NCBI RefSeq assembly: GCF_042677205.1
Contig: NZ_JBHTIU010000031.1
Location: forward strand, 1-64,000
DNA length: 64,000 nt
Source of the DNA: Paenibacillus_L residui
Lineage (GTDB): Bacteria > Bacillota > Bacilli > Paenibacillales > NBRC-103111
Reading direction: 5' to 3'
Shown in pieces: positions 52,099 to 60,148 of the stretch. Position 1 is the first letter of the stretch; every line of letters starts with the position of its first letter. The translations under genes were made by a program, and so were the position numbers. The notes under the pieces are model-generated. The model ran no database searches. It was not told where the DNA came from and was given only the letters and a program-made list of their open reading frames with translations.

Positions 52099-52680
52099 CT
52101 ATTTATCATAACATAGCTTACTAAAATAATTACCGATGTAAGTTTCAACTATGCTTTCATCAAAATGAGACGGATAAAAAATGGCTTGAAGGGTTAATCC
52201 GTCTATAAAAGTATATAAGCCGACCGATTCTTCGTCTATGTTCAGATGGTCTTTTAAAAGATTATTCTTAGCAAGAACCTCAATCATATATCTCATAAAT
52301 TCTTTTGTTGATTGACGTATTTGTTCGTTATATTCACTTAATTTTTCATCTTTCATTGCCATTACAGCAAAATTGAACCACGCTTCAATTTCCATCCTTT
52401 GTTCAGGGTCCTTTAACGGGATCAATTGCTTGAGCATTTTAATAACCCCTTTAAATACGTCATCACCCTCTTGGATAGAACGGGATCCTCTCCTCACCCC
52501 TTTTTAACAATAACTCCATAGCATACACATATACACATATACACATATAGCTCCTGTTGATTGGAAAAATAGTATTGTACGCCCCCTATAGTTAAACCTG
52601 CTTCCTCTGCTATTTTTCTTACTGTCAACCTTTCCAATCCATATTTCATCAATACCTTAAAAGTTGCTTCCCCAATTCCG
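52099..52680 (-). pseudogene. Decayed TetR family regulator gene
   Basis: The 132-codon frame at 52099-52497 encodes only the C-terminal ligand domain of a BetI-like TetR protein (IEAWFNFAVMAMKDEKLSEY). The missing N-terminal helix-turn-helix is readable just upstream in other frames: ATFKVLMKYGLERLTV and RKIAEEAGLTIG, then, after a shift of one base, VQYYFSNQQELY. A threefold repeat of ACACATAT (52525-52548) interrupts the next helix where one copy would read through to AMELLLKRGEERI. A further shift lies near 52470. The gene is therefore broken by at least three indels and should be inactive. Its former targets may be the neighbouring VOC or membrane genes. Confidence 0.75.
52525..52548. 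repeat. Microsatellite (ACACATAT)x3 inside the TetR pseudogene
   Basis: Three perfect copies of an 8-bp unit. Removing two of them restores the TetR reading on the minus strand locally, so it looks like a slippage expansion. Confidence 0.8.
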
Positions 52681-52916
52681 CATTAATCGACTATGATTTG
52701 TATCACAGAAAGTAGTTTACTTAGCTAAGTGGAATGAAGAAATGTGGGATAACCTTTTTTAGAAATCAAAGTGACACAATCGGTTCTTTAGACATACAAA
52801 CACCCCTTCGGGTAATTTTCCTAAAGGGGTGAACCGGATTAATTTCAAACCAACCGTAGTAGAATTGGATGGGATTCTATTATGTTGTCTTAGCAACTTA
52901 AATCAAGGTAGTGTTA

Positions 52917-53357
52917 TTATAGTTCCTCAAGGGGCACATCCTTTATATGTGTTGCGATCCACCATATGTGTCCAAAAGGATCCATTACTCCTCCACGTCG
53001 ATCCCCTTCAACATGATTTTCTACAGGCTCCAGTTCCTTTGCACCCGCATCAATAGCTTGTGCAAAAAGTGCATCTACGTCATCAACATAAAGAAAAATA
53101 TGCATCGTAGCCCCTCCAAGAGACTTCGGACTCTGCATTATCGGATATTCCGGAAACTCGTCAACGATCATGATTGGCGAATCACCGATCTTGATCTCCG
53201 CATGCCGAACCTTTCCATTGGCGTCTGTTATACGCATCAATTCAGTGGCCCCAAATGCCTTTTTGTAAAACGTTATGGCTTCGGCTGCATCCTTGATAAT
53301 CATGTAAGGTGTCACAGCGTGATGACCCTCTGGTATGGCTTTTGTTTTAGGTGTCAT
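52917..53357 (-). CDS. VOC superfamily (PhnB/glyoxalase-like) protein
   Basis: A 146-aa protein of the vicinal-oxygen-chelate superfamily with two beta-alpha-beta-beta-beta modules: TPYMIIKDAAEAITFYKKAF, MRITDANGKVRHAEIKIGDS, then FLYVDDVDALFAQAIDAGAK and GGVMDPFGHIWWIATH. It resembles PhnB-like / antibiotic-resistance-type VOC proteins. ATG 53357 has GGAGG 8 nt upstream; the longer form overlaps the site. The AraC gene is upstream on the same strand and might control it. A CACCCCTT/AAGGGGTG hairpin near 52801-52832 lies beyond its stop. Confidence 0.85.
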   Translation of the reverse strand: MTPKTKAIPEGHHAVTPYMIIKDAAEAITFYKKAFGATELMRITDANGKVRHAEIKIGDSPIMIVDEFPEYPIMQSPKSLGGATMHIFLYVDDVDALFAQAIDAGAKELEPVENHVEGDRRGGVMDPFGHIWWIATHIKDVPLEEL

Positions 53358-53483
53358 CAAACATTCCTCCATTTCTTAAAAATTGAATGCGTTCGTCCCA
53401 AAAGACCAGGTCACATATTGGGAACTATGCATCAAAATTATTCTAAGTCATATTGGAATGAGTTGTATTGTAAAAAAATGACC

Positions 53484-54308
53484 CTATTGATCAAGCGGAA
53501 CATGGTTTTTTTGTTTACCTTGAAGTGATTGATAGGTTGTTGGGCAAATGCCGGAAAAAGACCGAAAATCGTGGATAAAATGTGCCTGGTCATAATAACC
53601 GCAAGACAAAGCGATATCTATCCAATTCACTTGCTCTCCACCTTCGATGAGACGGAGCACATTCTGAAAGCGCTGAATACGGCTAAATTGTTTAGGTGTC
53701 AATCCGACTTCTTCCTTGAATACTTGAATAAATCTACGTGAGCTCAGGCCTATACGTGCAGTAACATCAGCAATTTTCCACTGACTAGGGTAGTCCTGGA
53801 ATTTACTTATTGCGAATATAACAGCAGGATGGTGTTCAGATACTCCGGTCATCATCCTGATTAAATATTGTTCGAGAATTTGAAATTTAGCAAGCGGCGT
53901 TTTAGCTTCAATGAGCTGTTCCCGCATTTGGTCCGCTTTTATTCCCCAAAGTGTTTCCAAAGAGACGTGCTCATTGCACAATTCATTGGCTGGCAACTTC
54001 AGAAATGGGAAAGCACCGCCAGGCTTAAAATGGACACCCATCGTTGACGCTTGGCAGGCTGTGTCGATTACGGCGAATTCTGATCTCGGACCAGAGATCA
54101 GGCTTCCACGGAAGCTTTTGAACCGATTATGATTCTTTTGATCGTATACTTTAATCAAATTTTCTTCTAAGTTGATAATCATTTCAATGGAGCCGTCTGG
54201 AAATACACGCTCCATTTCATGAGGCGGGTTGTAACCTTTATATAACCAAAAAATATTAATAAAACCCGACAAAGGCGGCTGTGGGTGGTATGTACGGAAT
54301 AAGGCCAC
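53484..54308 (-). CDS. AraC family transcriptional regulator
   Basis: About 274 aa. The N-terminal domain (RTYHPQPPLSGFINIFWLY; GVHFKPGGAFPFLKLPANEL) is the DUF6597-type sensor common in this subgroup. The C-terminal AraC DNA-binding domain has WKIADVTARIGLSSRRFIQV, GLTPKQFSRIQRF, IALSCGYYDQAHFIHDFRSF. The start is uncertain between GTG 54308 and GTG 54317, with AAAAGG just before. The VOC gene downstream on the same strand may be its target. Confidence 0.85.
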   Translation of the reverse strand: MALFRTYHPQPPLSGFINIFWLYKGYNPPHEMERVFPDGSIEMIINLEENLIKVYDQKNHNRFKSFRGSLISGPRSEFAVIDTACQASTMGVHFKPGGAFPFLKLPANELCNEHVSLETLWGIKADQMREQLIEAKTPLAKFQILEQYLIRMMTGVSEHHPAVIFAISKFQDYPSQWKIADVTARIGLSSRRFIQVFKEEVGLTPKQFSRIQRFQNVLRLIEGGEQVNWIDIALSCGYYDQAHFIHDFRSFSGICPTTYQSLQGKQKNHVPLDQ

Positions 54309-54397
54309 TACAATCACTACCTTTTATATTGTCCCAAAGACATTTTCCTAATAATACCATAGAATAAGGTGGACAAATAATAAAGAGCTGCAAAAAA

Positions 54398-54426
54398 AAT
54401 CCCCCCTCATTAATTAGAGGGGGGTT
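54398..54426 (-). terminator. Terminator of the groESL operon
   Basis: AATCCCCCCTC (54398-54408) pairs with GAGGGGGGTT (54417-54426); on the minus strand it is followed by TTTTTTTT. Confidence 0.92.
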
Positions 54427-54493
54427 CGCAATCATAATTCCGCTCACATTCTAAGTGACAATCCTTGGTGTATCAAGGTTTTTACGGAACGAC

Positions 54494-56122
54494 TTACATC
54501 ATACCGCCCATGCCACCCATTCCGCCCATGTCAGGCATAGCCGGCTTATCTTTCTCAGGCTTGTCGGCAATGACAGCTTCGGTGGTCAGGAACATAGCGG
54601 CTACGGAAGCTGCATTTTGCAGTGCGGAGCGGGTAACCTTCGCAGGGTCTACGATTCCTGCTTCGATCATGTTCACCCATTCGCCGGTTGCTGCGTTGAA
54701 GCCTACGCCGATTTTCTCGCCTTTCAGGCGCTCAACGATAACGGAGCCTTCCAGACCAGCATTGCTGGAGATGGTGCGTACCGGCTCTTCCAGTGCGCGA
54801 AGAACGATGTTTACACCAGTCTTCTCGTCGCCGGAAGCATCTACAGCTGCTACAGCATTGTATACGTTAACCAGCGCAGTACCTCCACCGGATACGATAC
54901 CTTCTTCTACTGCAGCACGAGTAGAGTTCAGGGCGTCCTCGATGCGCAGCTTGCGCTCTTTCAGTTCGGTTTCGGTAGCTGCTCCAACTTTGATGACAGC
55001 TACGCCGCCGGACAATTTAGCCAGACGCTCTTGCAGCTTTTCTTTATCGAATTCGGAAGTAGTTTCTTCCAATTGGGTTCTGATTTGCTGGATACGAACT
55101 CCGATATCCTTCTTGTCGCCGGAACCGTCCACGATGATCGTGTTTTCCTTAGTAACACGAACTTGACGGGAACGTCCAAGCTGCTCGATGCCGGTCGATT
55201 TCAGCTCAAGGCCGAGCTCTTCCGTGATCACTTGACCGCCGGTCAATGCAGCGATGTCGCCGAGCATAGCTTTGCGGCGATCTCCGAAGCCAGGAGCTTT
55301 AACAGCTACGCAAGTGAATGTACCGCGCAGTCTGTTGACTACGAGGGTAGCCAGAGCTTCGCCTTCAACGTCTTCTGCGATGATCAGCAACGGACGTCCT
55401 TGCTGAACTACTTTCTCCAATACAGGAAGAACTTCCTGGATGTTGGAGATTTTCTTGTCAGTGATCAGGATGTACGGATCTTCCAGAACAGCTTCCATCT
55501 TGTCCGTATCCGTGATCATGTAAGGAGAAATATAACCGCGGTCGAATTGCATTCCTTCCACGACTTCCAATTCGGTAGCGAAGCCTTTGGATTCTTCAAC
55601 GGTAATAACTCCGTCGTTGCCGACCTTTTCCATTGCTTCTGCAATCAGTTGGCCAACTTCTTCGTCGCCGGAAGAAATAGCGGCAACTTGAGCGATAGAG
55701 TTCTTGCCTTCGATCGGCTTGGCGATCTTCTTCAGCTCTTCTACAGCTGCTTTAACCGCATTCTCGATTCCTTTGCGGATAACCATCGGGTTAGCGCCGG
55801 AAGTAACGTTCTTCAGCCCTTCGCGGATCATCGCTTGAGCCAATACGGTAGCGGTAGTCGTTCCGTCACCGGCTACATCGTTAGTTTTGGTTGCTACTTC
55901 TTTAACCAATTGAGCTCCCATGTTTTCGAAAGCGTCTTCCAGCTCGATTTCTTTCGCAATGGTCACGCCGTCGTTAGTGATCAACGGGCTTCCGAATTTT
56001 TTCTCAAGAACGACGTTGCGCCCTTTAGGACCCAAAGTCACTTTTACAGCATTTGCTAAAGCATCTACACCACGGAGCATCGCACGACGTGCGTCTTCGC
56101 TAAACATAATGTCTTTGGCCAT
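54494..56122 (-). CDS. groEL: Chaperonin GroEL (60 kDa)
   Basis: A 542-aa class I chaperonin subunit that forms the double heptamer ring folding proteins with GroES and ATP. AKDIMFSEDARRAMLRGVDA start, GPKGRNVVLEKKFG and GDGTTTATVLAQ nucleotide sites, AAVEEGIVSGGGTALVN, and the Gly-Met tail (MPDMGGMGGMGGMM). Normal length. It lies 79 nt after groES, in one operon ended by a strong hairpin. Confidence 0.98.
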   Translation of the reverse strand: MAKDIMFSEDARRAMLRGVDALANAVKVTLGPKGRNVVLEKKFGSPLITNDGVTIAKEIELEDAFENMGAQLVKEVATKTNDVAGDGTTTATVLAQAMIREGLKNVTSGANPMVIRKGIENAVKAAVEELKKIAKPIEGKNSIAQVAAISSGDEEVGQLIAEAMEKVGNDGVITVEESKGFATELEVVEGMQFDRGYISPYMITDTDKMEAVLEDPYILITDKKISNIQEVLPVLEKVVQQGRPLLIIAEDVEGEALATLVVNRLRGTFTCVAVKAPGFGDRRKAMLGDIAALTGGQVITEELGLELKSTGIEQLGRSRQVRVTKENTIIVDGSGDKKDIGVRIQQIRTQLEETTSEFDKEKLQERLAKLSGGVAVIKVGAATETELKERKLRIEDALNSTRAAVEEGIVSGGGTALVNVYNAVAAVDASGDEKTGVNIVLRALEEPVRTISSNAGLEGSVIVERLKGEKIGVGFNAATGEWVNMIEAGIVDPAKVTRSALQNAASVAAMFLTTEAVIADKPEKDKPAMPDMGGMGGMGGMM

Positions 56123-56201
56123 GTTATAAACCCTCCTATTTCAATAGGTACTCAAAAAATTTACTTTCTCTAACGTCGAAACGAATCGATATCTATCAGG
56201 T

Positions 56202-56483
56202 TTAAGCTAATACAGCGAGAATGTCGCTTTCACGCATGATCAGTAGCTCGCGGCCTTCGAATTTCACTTCGGTACCAGCGTATTTGGAGAAGAGTACACG
56301 GTCTCCTTCTTTAACTTCCAAAGGAATGCGTTCCCCGTCTTTCACCGCACCGCTGCCTACTGCAATTACTTTGCCTTCTTGCGGCTTTTCCTTAGCCGTG
56401 TCGGGCAGAACAATACCGCTAGCAGTAGTTTCCTCCTTAGCAATGGCTTCGATAACAACGCGATCGCCTAACGGTTTGATCAT
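56202..56483 (-). CDS. groES: Co-chaperonin GroES
   Basis: A 93-aa co-chaperonin that caps GroEL: IKPLGDRVVIEAIAKEETTA, the mobile loop TASGIVLPDTAKEKPQEG, and GDRVLFSKYAGTEV. AAAGGAGG lies 10 nt before ATG. It is the first gene of the operon behind a CIRCE element. Confidence 0.97.
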   Translation of the reverse strand: MIKPLGDRVVIEAIAKEETTASGIVLPDTAKEKPQEGKVIAVGSGAVKDGERIPLEVKEGDRVLFSKYAGTEVKFEGRELLIMRESDILAVLA

Positions 56484-56532
56484 GGATAAATAGCCTCCTT
56501 TAATTTTTGCTTTAGCGGCCTATGTAGCCGAA

Positions 56533-56559
56533 TTAGCACTCGTTCGATTCAAGTGCTAA
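56533..56559. promoter_or_regulatory. CIRCE element (HrcA operator) with one mismatch
   Basis: TTAGCACTC - 9 nt - AAGTGCTAA. The right arm has A in place of the G of the consensus GAGTGCTAA. It lies between the groESL promoter and groES, where bound HrcA represses. Confidence 0.93.
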
Positions 56560-56570
56560 TAACACTTTTT

Positions 56571-56599
56571 ATCATAAACATTTTCCAATGCTTTTGCAA
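56571..56599 (-). promoter_or_regulatory. Sigma-A promoter of groESL
   Basis: On the minus strand TTGCAA (56594-56599), 17 nt, TATGAT (56571-56576). The start point would fall just before the CIRCE element. The rest of the gap to 56813 is gene-free and holds the divergent VOC promoter. Confidence 0.75.
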
Positions 56600-56813
56600 G
56601 TAGTTTTGAGGGAAATTTCATATTTTTTTGCCGCTCTGAGTAAAAAGAACACGTTCCGCGGCCTCAGCCCTTCAGCCGAGGAAATTTGAAGCGTTTTCCA
56701 TTGCTCCACCTCATTTTTCAAACGATGCCGCACCCGGTTTATTTCCCTCTTTAGGTTCGCTACAATACGATTGAGGCCGAAGATTTTATCTTGAAAATGA
56801 GGAGGCTTTTTTC

Positions 56814-57194
56814 ATGGATTCTTTAAACGGCAAGTTCACATCGGTTACGCCTATTCTGCGAATCTTTGAAGATAATAAGGCTAAAGAGTTCTATCTCTCT
56901 TTCCTGGAATTCCAATTGGATTGGGAGCACCGGTTTGAGGAAGGAGCCCCGCTGTACATGCAGGTCTCCCGTGACCAAACCGTCCTTCACCTTTCGGAAC
57001 ATCATGGGGATTGTTGTCCGGGCTCTGCTATTCGTATTCAAACTGAGAACATTGCCGCCTTTCATGAAAGATTGCTGTCCAAAAATTACGCATATGCCAA
57101 ACCCGGGCTGGAAACAACTCCGTGGGGTACTTTAGAGGTTAGCGTTACGGACCCTTTCGGCAATCGGCTAATCTTCTACGGCCATCCCGAATGA
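56814..57194 (+). CDS. Glyoxalase/bleomycin-resistance superfamily protein
   Basis: A 126-aa single-unit VOC protein: VTPILRIFEDNKAKEFYLSF, GAPLYMQVSRDQTVLHLSEH, then LETTPWGTLEVSVTDPFGNR and LIFYGHP. The DPFGNRL end and the overall length match the Ble/glyoxalase fold. Metal ligands are not clear, so a binding or sequestration role is as likely as catalysis. GGAGG lies 8 nt before ATG. It is divergent from groESL. Confidence 0.82.
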   Translation: MDSLNGKFTSVTPILRIFEDNKAKEFYLSFLEFQLDWEHRFEEGAPLYMQVSRDQTVLHLSEHHGDCCPGSAIRIQTENIAAFHERLLSKNYAYAKPGLETTPWGTLEVSVTDPFGNRLIFYGHPE

Positions 57195-57221
57195 CCTCAT
57201 TCCTATAATCCAAGCAAAAGA

Positions 57222-57245
57222 AAGCCAGGGCACCTTCCCTGGCTT
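57222..57245. terminator. Shared terminator of the VOC gene and tatC
   Basis: Perfect 9-bp arms AAGCCAGGG (57222-57230) and CCCTGGCTT (57237-57245). The minus strand continues with TCTTTTGC. It lies between convergent genes. Confidence 0.7.
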
Positions 57246-57267
57246 CCATACCATTCAATTATGTGAA

Positions 57268-58020
57268 TCAATCTCCGAATTCTTCTTCCCACTGCCTGTC
57301 CCTCTCCAACTGCTTGCGATAGATCATGCCCGACAGGAAAACACTGAATTCGTATAACAGAATCAGCGGAATGATAACGAGGATATCGGAAATCAAATCC
57401 GGCGGAGTAATTACCGTACCGACAATCACAAGTATCATATAGGCGTATCTGCGCATTTTCCGAAGACGCGGGGGGGTGAGAATTCGCAGTTTGGTCAGAA
57501 ACATGACGACGATGGGAAGCTCGAACAGCAATGAAATCGGCAGCAAAATGTTAAACATGAAAGAAAAATATTGTATGATCCCGTAGGTTTCCGTCAACCC
57601 GATGCTCCGGTTAACAGAAGATGTAAACATGAAGGCCATCTTGAACACAATAAAATAAGCAAAAGCAAGCCCAAGAAGGAACATCACAACCGTAAACGGG
57701 ATGTACCTCAGGGTAGCCCTTCTTTCCACTTCCCGCAGGCCGGGTCTGACGAAAGCCCAAATCTGATACAAAGTAAAGGGCAGGACCACAATAAGAGCAA
57801 TAATAAAAGCAAACTGCATATAAACCTGGATACCATCCCACAGGGAGAAAGCATTCCATTCAATCTCCGAAGCGGGCGGCACCGATTTAAAATATTCCAA
57901 AAGATGAATCGCCGCAAAGAAGCCGCCGATCATCGCGATGACCAAAACAACAATTACCCAGATCAAGCGTCTGCGCAGCTCAGACAAATGCTCGACCAGG
58001 GTCATCGATTCTTCCTGCAT
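57268..58020 (-). CDS. tatC: Sec-independent (twin-arginine) translocase subunit TatC
   Basis: A 250-aa six-helix membrane protein: SMTLVEHLSELRRRLIWVIV, FVRPGLREVERR, FELPIVVMFLTKLRILTP and ITPPDLISDILVIIPL motifs of TatC. It recognises twin-arginine signal peptides and works with TatA. It is downstream of tatA, as in the B. subtilis tatAY-tatCY pair. Confidence 0.95.
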   Translation of the reverse strand: MQEESMTLVEHLSELRRRLIWVIVVLVIAMIGGFFAAIHLLEYFKSVPPASEIEWNAFSLWDGIQVYMQFAFIIALIVVLPFTLYQIWAFVRPGLREVERRATLRYIPFTVVMFLLGLAFAYFIVFKMAFMFTSSVNRSIGLTETYGIIQYFSFMFNILLPISLLFELPIVVMFLTKLRILTPPRLRKMRRYAYMILVIVGTVITPPDLISDILVIIPLILLYEFSVFLSGMIYRKQLERDRQWEEEFGD

Positions 58021-58146
58021 AGCTTCACCAACCGATCTTTCTCTCTGTGAAGGCTGTCCAACCCGCCTTCATGACCTGCAGCAGAATCAGTGCCGGGCCG
58101 ATTGAACTTAAACCTTATGCGTCAGCACGAAAAACCGCAGCCCGGA

Positions 58147-58401
58147 TCAGTCCGGGAGTCTTTTCGTATCGCGAGTGCGATCGGAGTCTTCAGACATGGA
58201 AGCGCGAGATTGGGTATCTTCCTGATACACCTCTTTACGCTTGGGCTGATCATCGTCCGGCATAATATCCTTCGCTCCGTTCTTGAATTCCTTAAGCGTT
58301 CTGCCGAAGGCCCGTCCCAGCTCGGGAAGCTTGTTCGGTCCGAACAACAGGAGCGCGACCAGAATAATCAATATAATTCCAGTAGTTCCGATTCCTGACA
58401 T
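58147..58401 (-). CDS. tatA: Twin-arginine translocase subunit TatA
   Basis: An 84-aa protein with the typical layout. A short N-terminus leads into a transmembrane helix (IGTTGIILIILVALLLFGPN), the hinge FGPNKLPELG, an amphipathic helix AFGRTLKEFKNGAKD, and a charged tail. ATG 58401 has GAGGAG 9 nt upstream. Confidence 0.93.
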   Translation of the reverse strand: MSGIGTTGIILIILVALLLFGPNKLPELGRAFGRTLKEFKNGAKDIMPDDDQPKRKEVYQEDTQSRASMSEDSDRTRDTKRLPD

Positions 58402-58604
58402 CCTCTGCAACTCCTCTCTGCTTTATATCTTGCACCGGGGATGCCGGTTAAAGCATCCGCAGTTCTTTCAATCATATCTGCAGACAAACCATTCCTGGGC
58501 GTCTGCCGCAATAATTGATTCTATTATACCCCCAACCCTGTTGGATGTACAATCAACAAAATATGAACGTCCATTGAACAAATCATGACCAGAATATGCT
58601 AAAG

Positions 58605-59096
58605 CTACATTATTTCTTTATTCTTCCTGCCGAGAGCATTCAGTGCTGCCGGAAGCTGTTCGATAATGGCTCTCATTCCCTCATGAACACCTTCCGGATG
58701 TCCCGGCAAATTGATAATTAGAGTCGATCCGCGGATCCCGCACACACCTCTCATCAGCATGGCTTCCGGAAACTTCTGCATCGACTTCATTCTTATGGTC
58801 TCCGCCAAGCCGGGAACCTGCTTGTCTACGACCTGCAGCGTCGCTTCGGGAGTGACATCCCGCGGACCCAGTCCCGTGCCGCCTGCCGTAAAGATAAGAT
58901 CCGCTTGATAATAGTCGGTCATCTCGATCAATGACGCCATAATCTCCTTCAATTCATCGGGAACAATTCGGTACTCCACAATTTCTCCGTTCATCTCTTC
59001 CTCAACCAATTCACGGATAACCTGGGCGCTGGTATCTTCCCTCTCGCCTCTGGATCCTTTATCACTGGCGGTAAGAATAGCCACTTTCCAGCGCAT
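58605..59096 (-). CDS. Molybdenum cofactor biosynthesis protein, MoaB/MogA family
   Basis: A 163-aa enzyme that adenylylates molybdopterin before molybdate insertion. VAILTASDKGSRGEREDTSA near the start, then the FTAGGTGLGPRDVTPEA signature, MLMRGVCGIRGSTLIINLPG and GHPEGVHEG. GGAGGAG precedes ATG by 7-8 nt. It precedes tatA on the same strand, a sensible link since Tat exports cofactor-loaded molybdoenzymes. No other moco genes are in the window. Mog and MoaB cannot be told apart here. Confidence 0.92.
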   Translation of the reverse strand: MRWKVAILTASDKGSRGEREDTSAQVIRELVEEEMNGEIVEYRIVPDELKEIMASLIEMTDYYQADLIFTAGGTGLGPRDVTPEATLQVVDKQVPGLAETIRMKSMQKFPEAMLMRGVCGIRGSTLIINLPGHPEGVHEGMRAIIEQLPAALNALGRKNKEIM

Positions 59097-59230
59097 GAGA
59101 GCTCCTCCTCTTCCATAACTGTTTGATGATTTTCGCTTCGGAACTTCCTGTCCGGCCGTTGCCTAGAGGCAAGACCGGTTTCTTCCATCATATAAATAAC
59201 GGGCGCCGCAATCAACACCTGTACTGTCGG

Positions 59231-59836
59231 TTAGCGGATAACGGCGCTTTCCGTAATCAGAACGTCCACCCTGTAGTCGTGCTCTTCTTCCGGCACTTCC
59301 GGAATGATCTGCACATCGAAGGCCAGAGCCAGCCTGACGGGAATCATCAATCCTTGCCGCCCGTACCGGGAGAGAAAACGATCATAGAATCCGCCGCCGT
59401 ACCCCAACCGTCTCCTGCAGGCATCGAAGGCCAGGCCGGGCATAAGAATACATCCGATCCGGTCGAGCTTCGTCCATACCGGGCAATCCGGCTTGGGCTC
59501 CCGGATCCCCCAAGGGCCGTTCTCCTCTACTTCCTCCATGGAAGAGATCATGACCGGCTCCATCTCCTTGCTAACCGGGTTAGATCGCGGAGCGGTTACG
59601 GGAATATGCCGGCCCCAGGCCCATTCTATAATCGGCGTAACATCAAGCTCCGTTCGGAAGGGGAGGTAAGTAAATAATGCCCGTCCCTCCGACAACAAAG
59701 AAGACTCCTCCGTTAAATACCGGATAGCCTCTTGGCAGATCCTTTCGGATTTCAAACGGCGCTCGGATTCGGCGAGGCCGGATCGCCGCGCCTCGGCTTC
59801 CCGGCGAAGCCGCCGTTTCCGGTCCATATCGGTCAT
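59231..59836 (-). CDS. 5-formyltetrahydrofolate cyclo-ligase
   Basis: A 201-aa enzyme converting 5-formyl-THF to 5,10-methenyl-THF with ATP: DRKRRLRREAEARRSGLAES, FTYLPFRTELDVTPIIEWAW, then GCILMPGLAFDACRRRLGYG and GGFYDRFL, the family's signature. ATG 59836 is the likely start (GAGGGG about 13 nt upstream); ATG 59827 is possible. It lies upstream of the mog gene on the same strand with a 134-nt gap. The gap 59837-60148 upstream holds promoter DNA only. Confidence 0.92.
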   Translation of the reverse strand: MTDMDRKRRLRREAEARRSGLAESERRLKSERICQEAIRYLTEESSLLSEGRALFTYLPFRTELDVTPIIEWAWGRHIPVTAPRSNPVSKEMEPVMISSMEEVEENGPWGIREPKPDCPVWTKLDRIGCILMPGLAFDACRRRLGYGGGFYDRFLSRYGRQGLMIPVRLALAFDVQIIPEVPEEEHDYRVDVLITESAVIR

Positions 59837-60148
59837 GATATATGCATGCCCCTCTTGTCCTCGATTGATCTTGTAGACTAATTGTAGCATAACGGCCATA
59901 TGGAAGAATAGCTACTTTGGAGCCGTTTCCGAAAGAGCGCTATCCAGTCAATATCAACTGTCAAATAACATACAGGCCGTGGCGGCAGCCAAGCACTTTT
60001 GGTTGGAAGACCCTCCCCTCTTTCGATTATCCGGCACTCCTCCCGCTTTCTGAACCGACGATTTCCGGTACTGGTCCGAAGCCCATCCATCAGTTAAACT
60101 AGATAGTAGTTATCCCGATGCAAGTATCTATTCCGGAGGTTAATATAA

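Noticed and set aside
54455..56059. 534-codon + strand frame opposite groEL
   Set aside because: Mirror frame caused by groEL codon bias; groEL itself is certain and the antisense protein has no family features.
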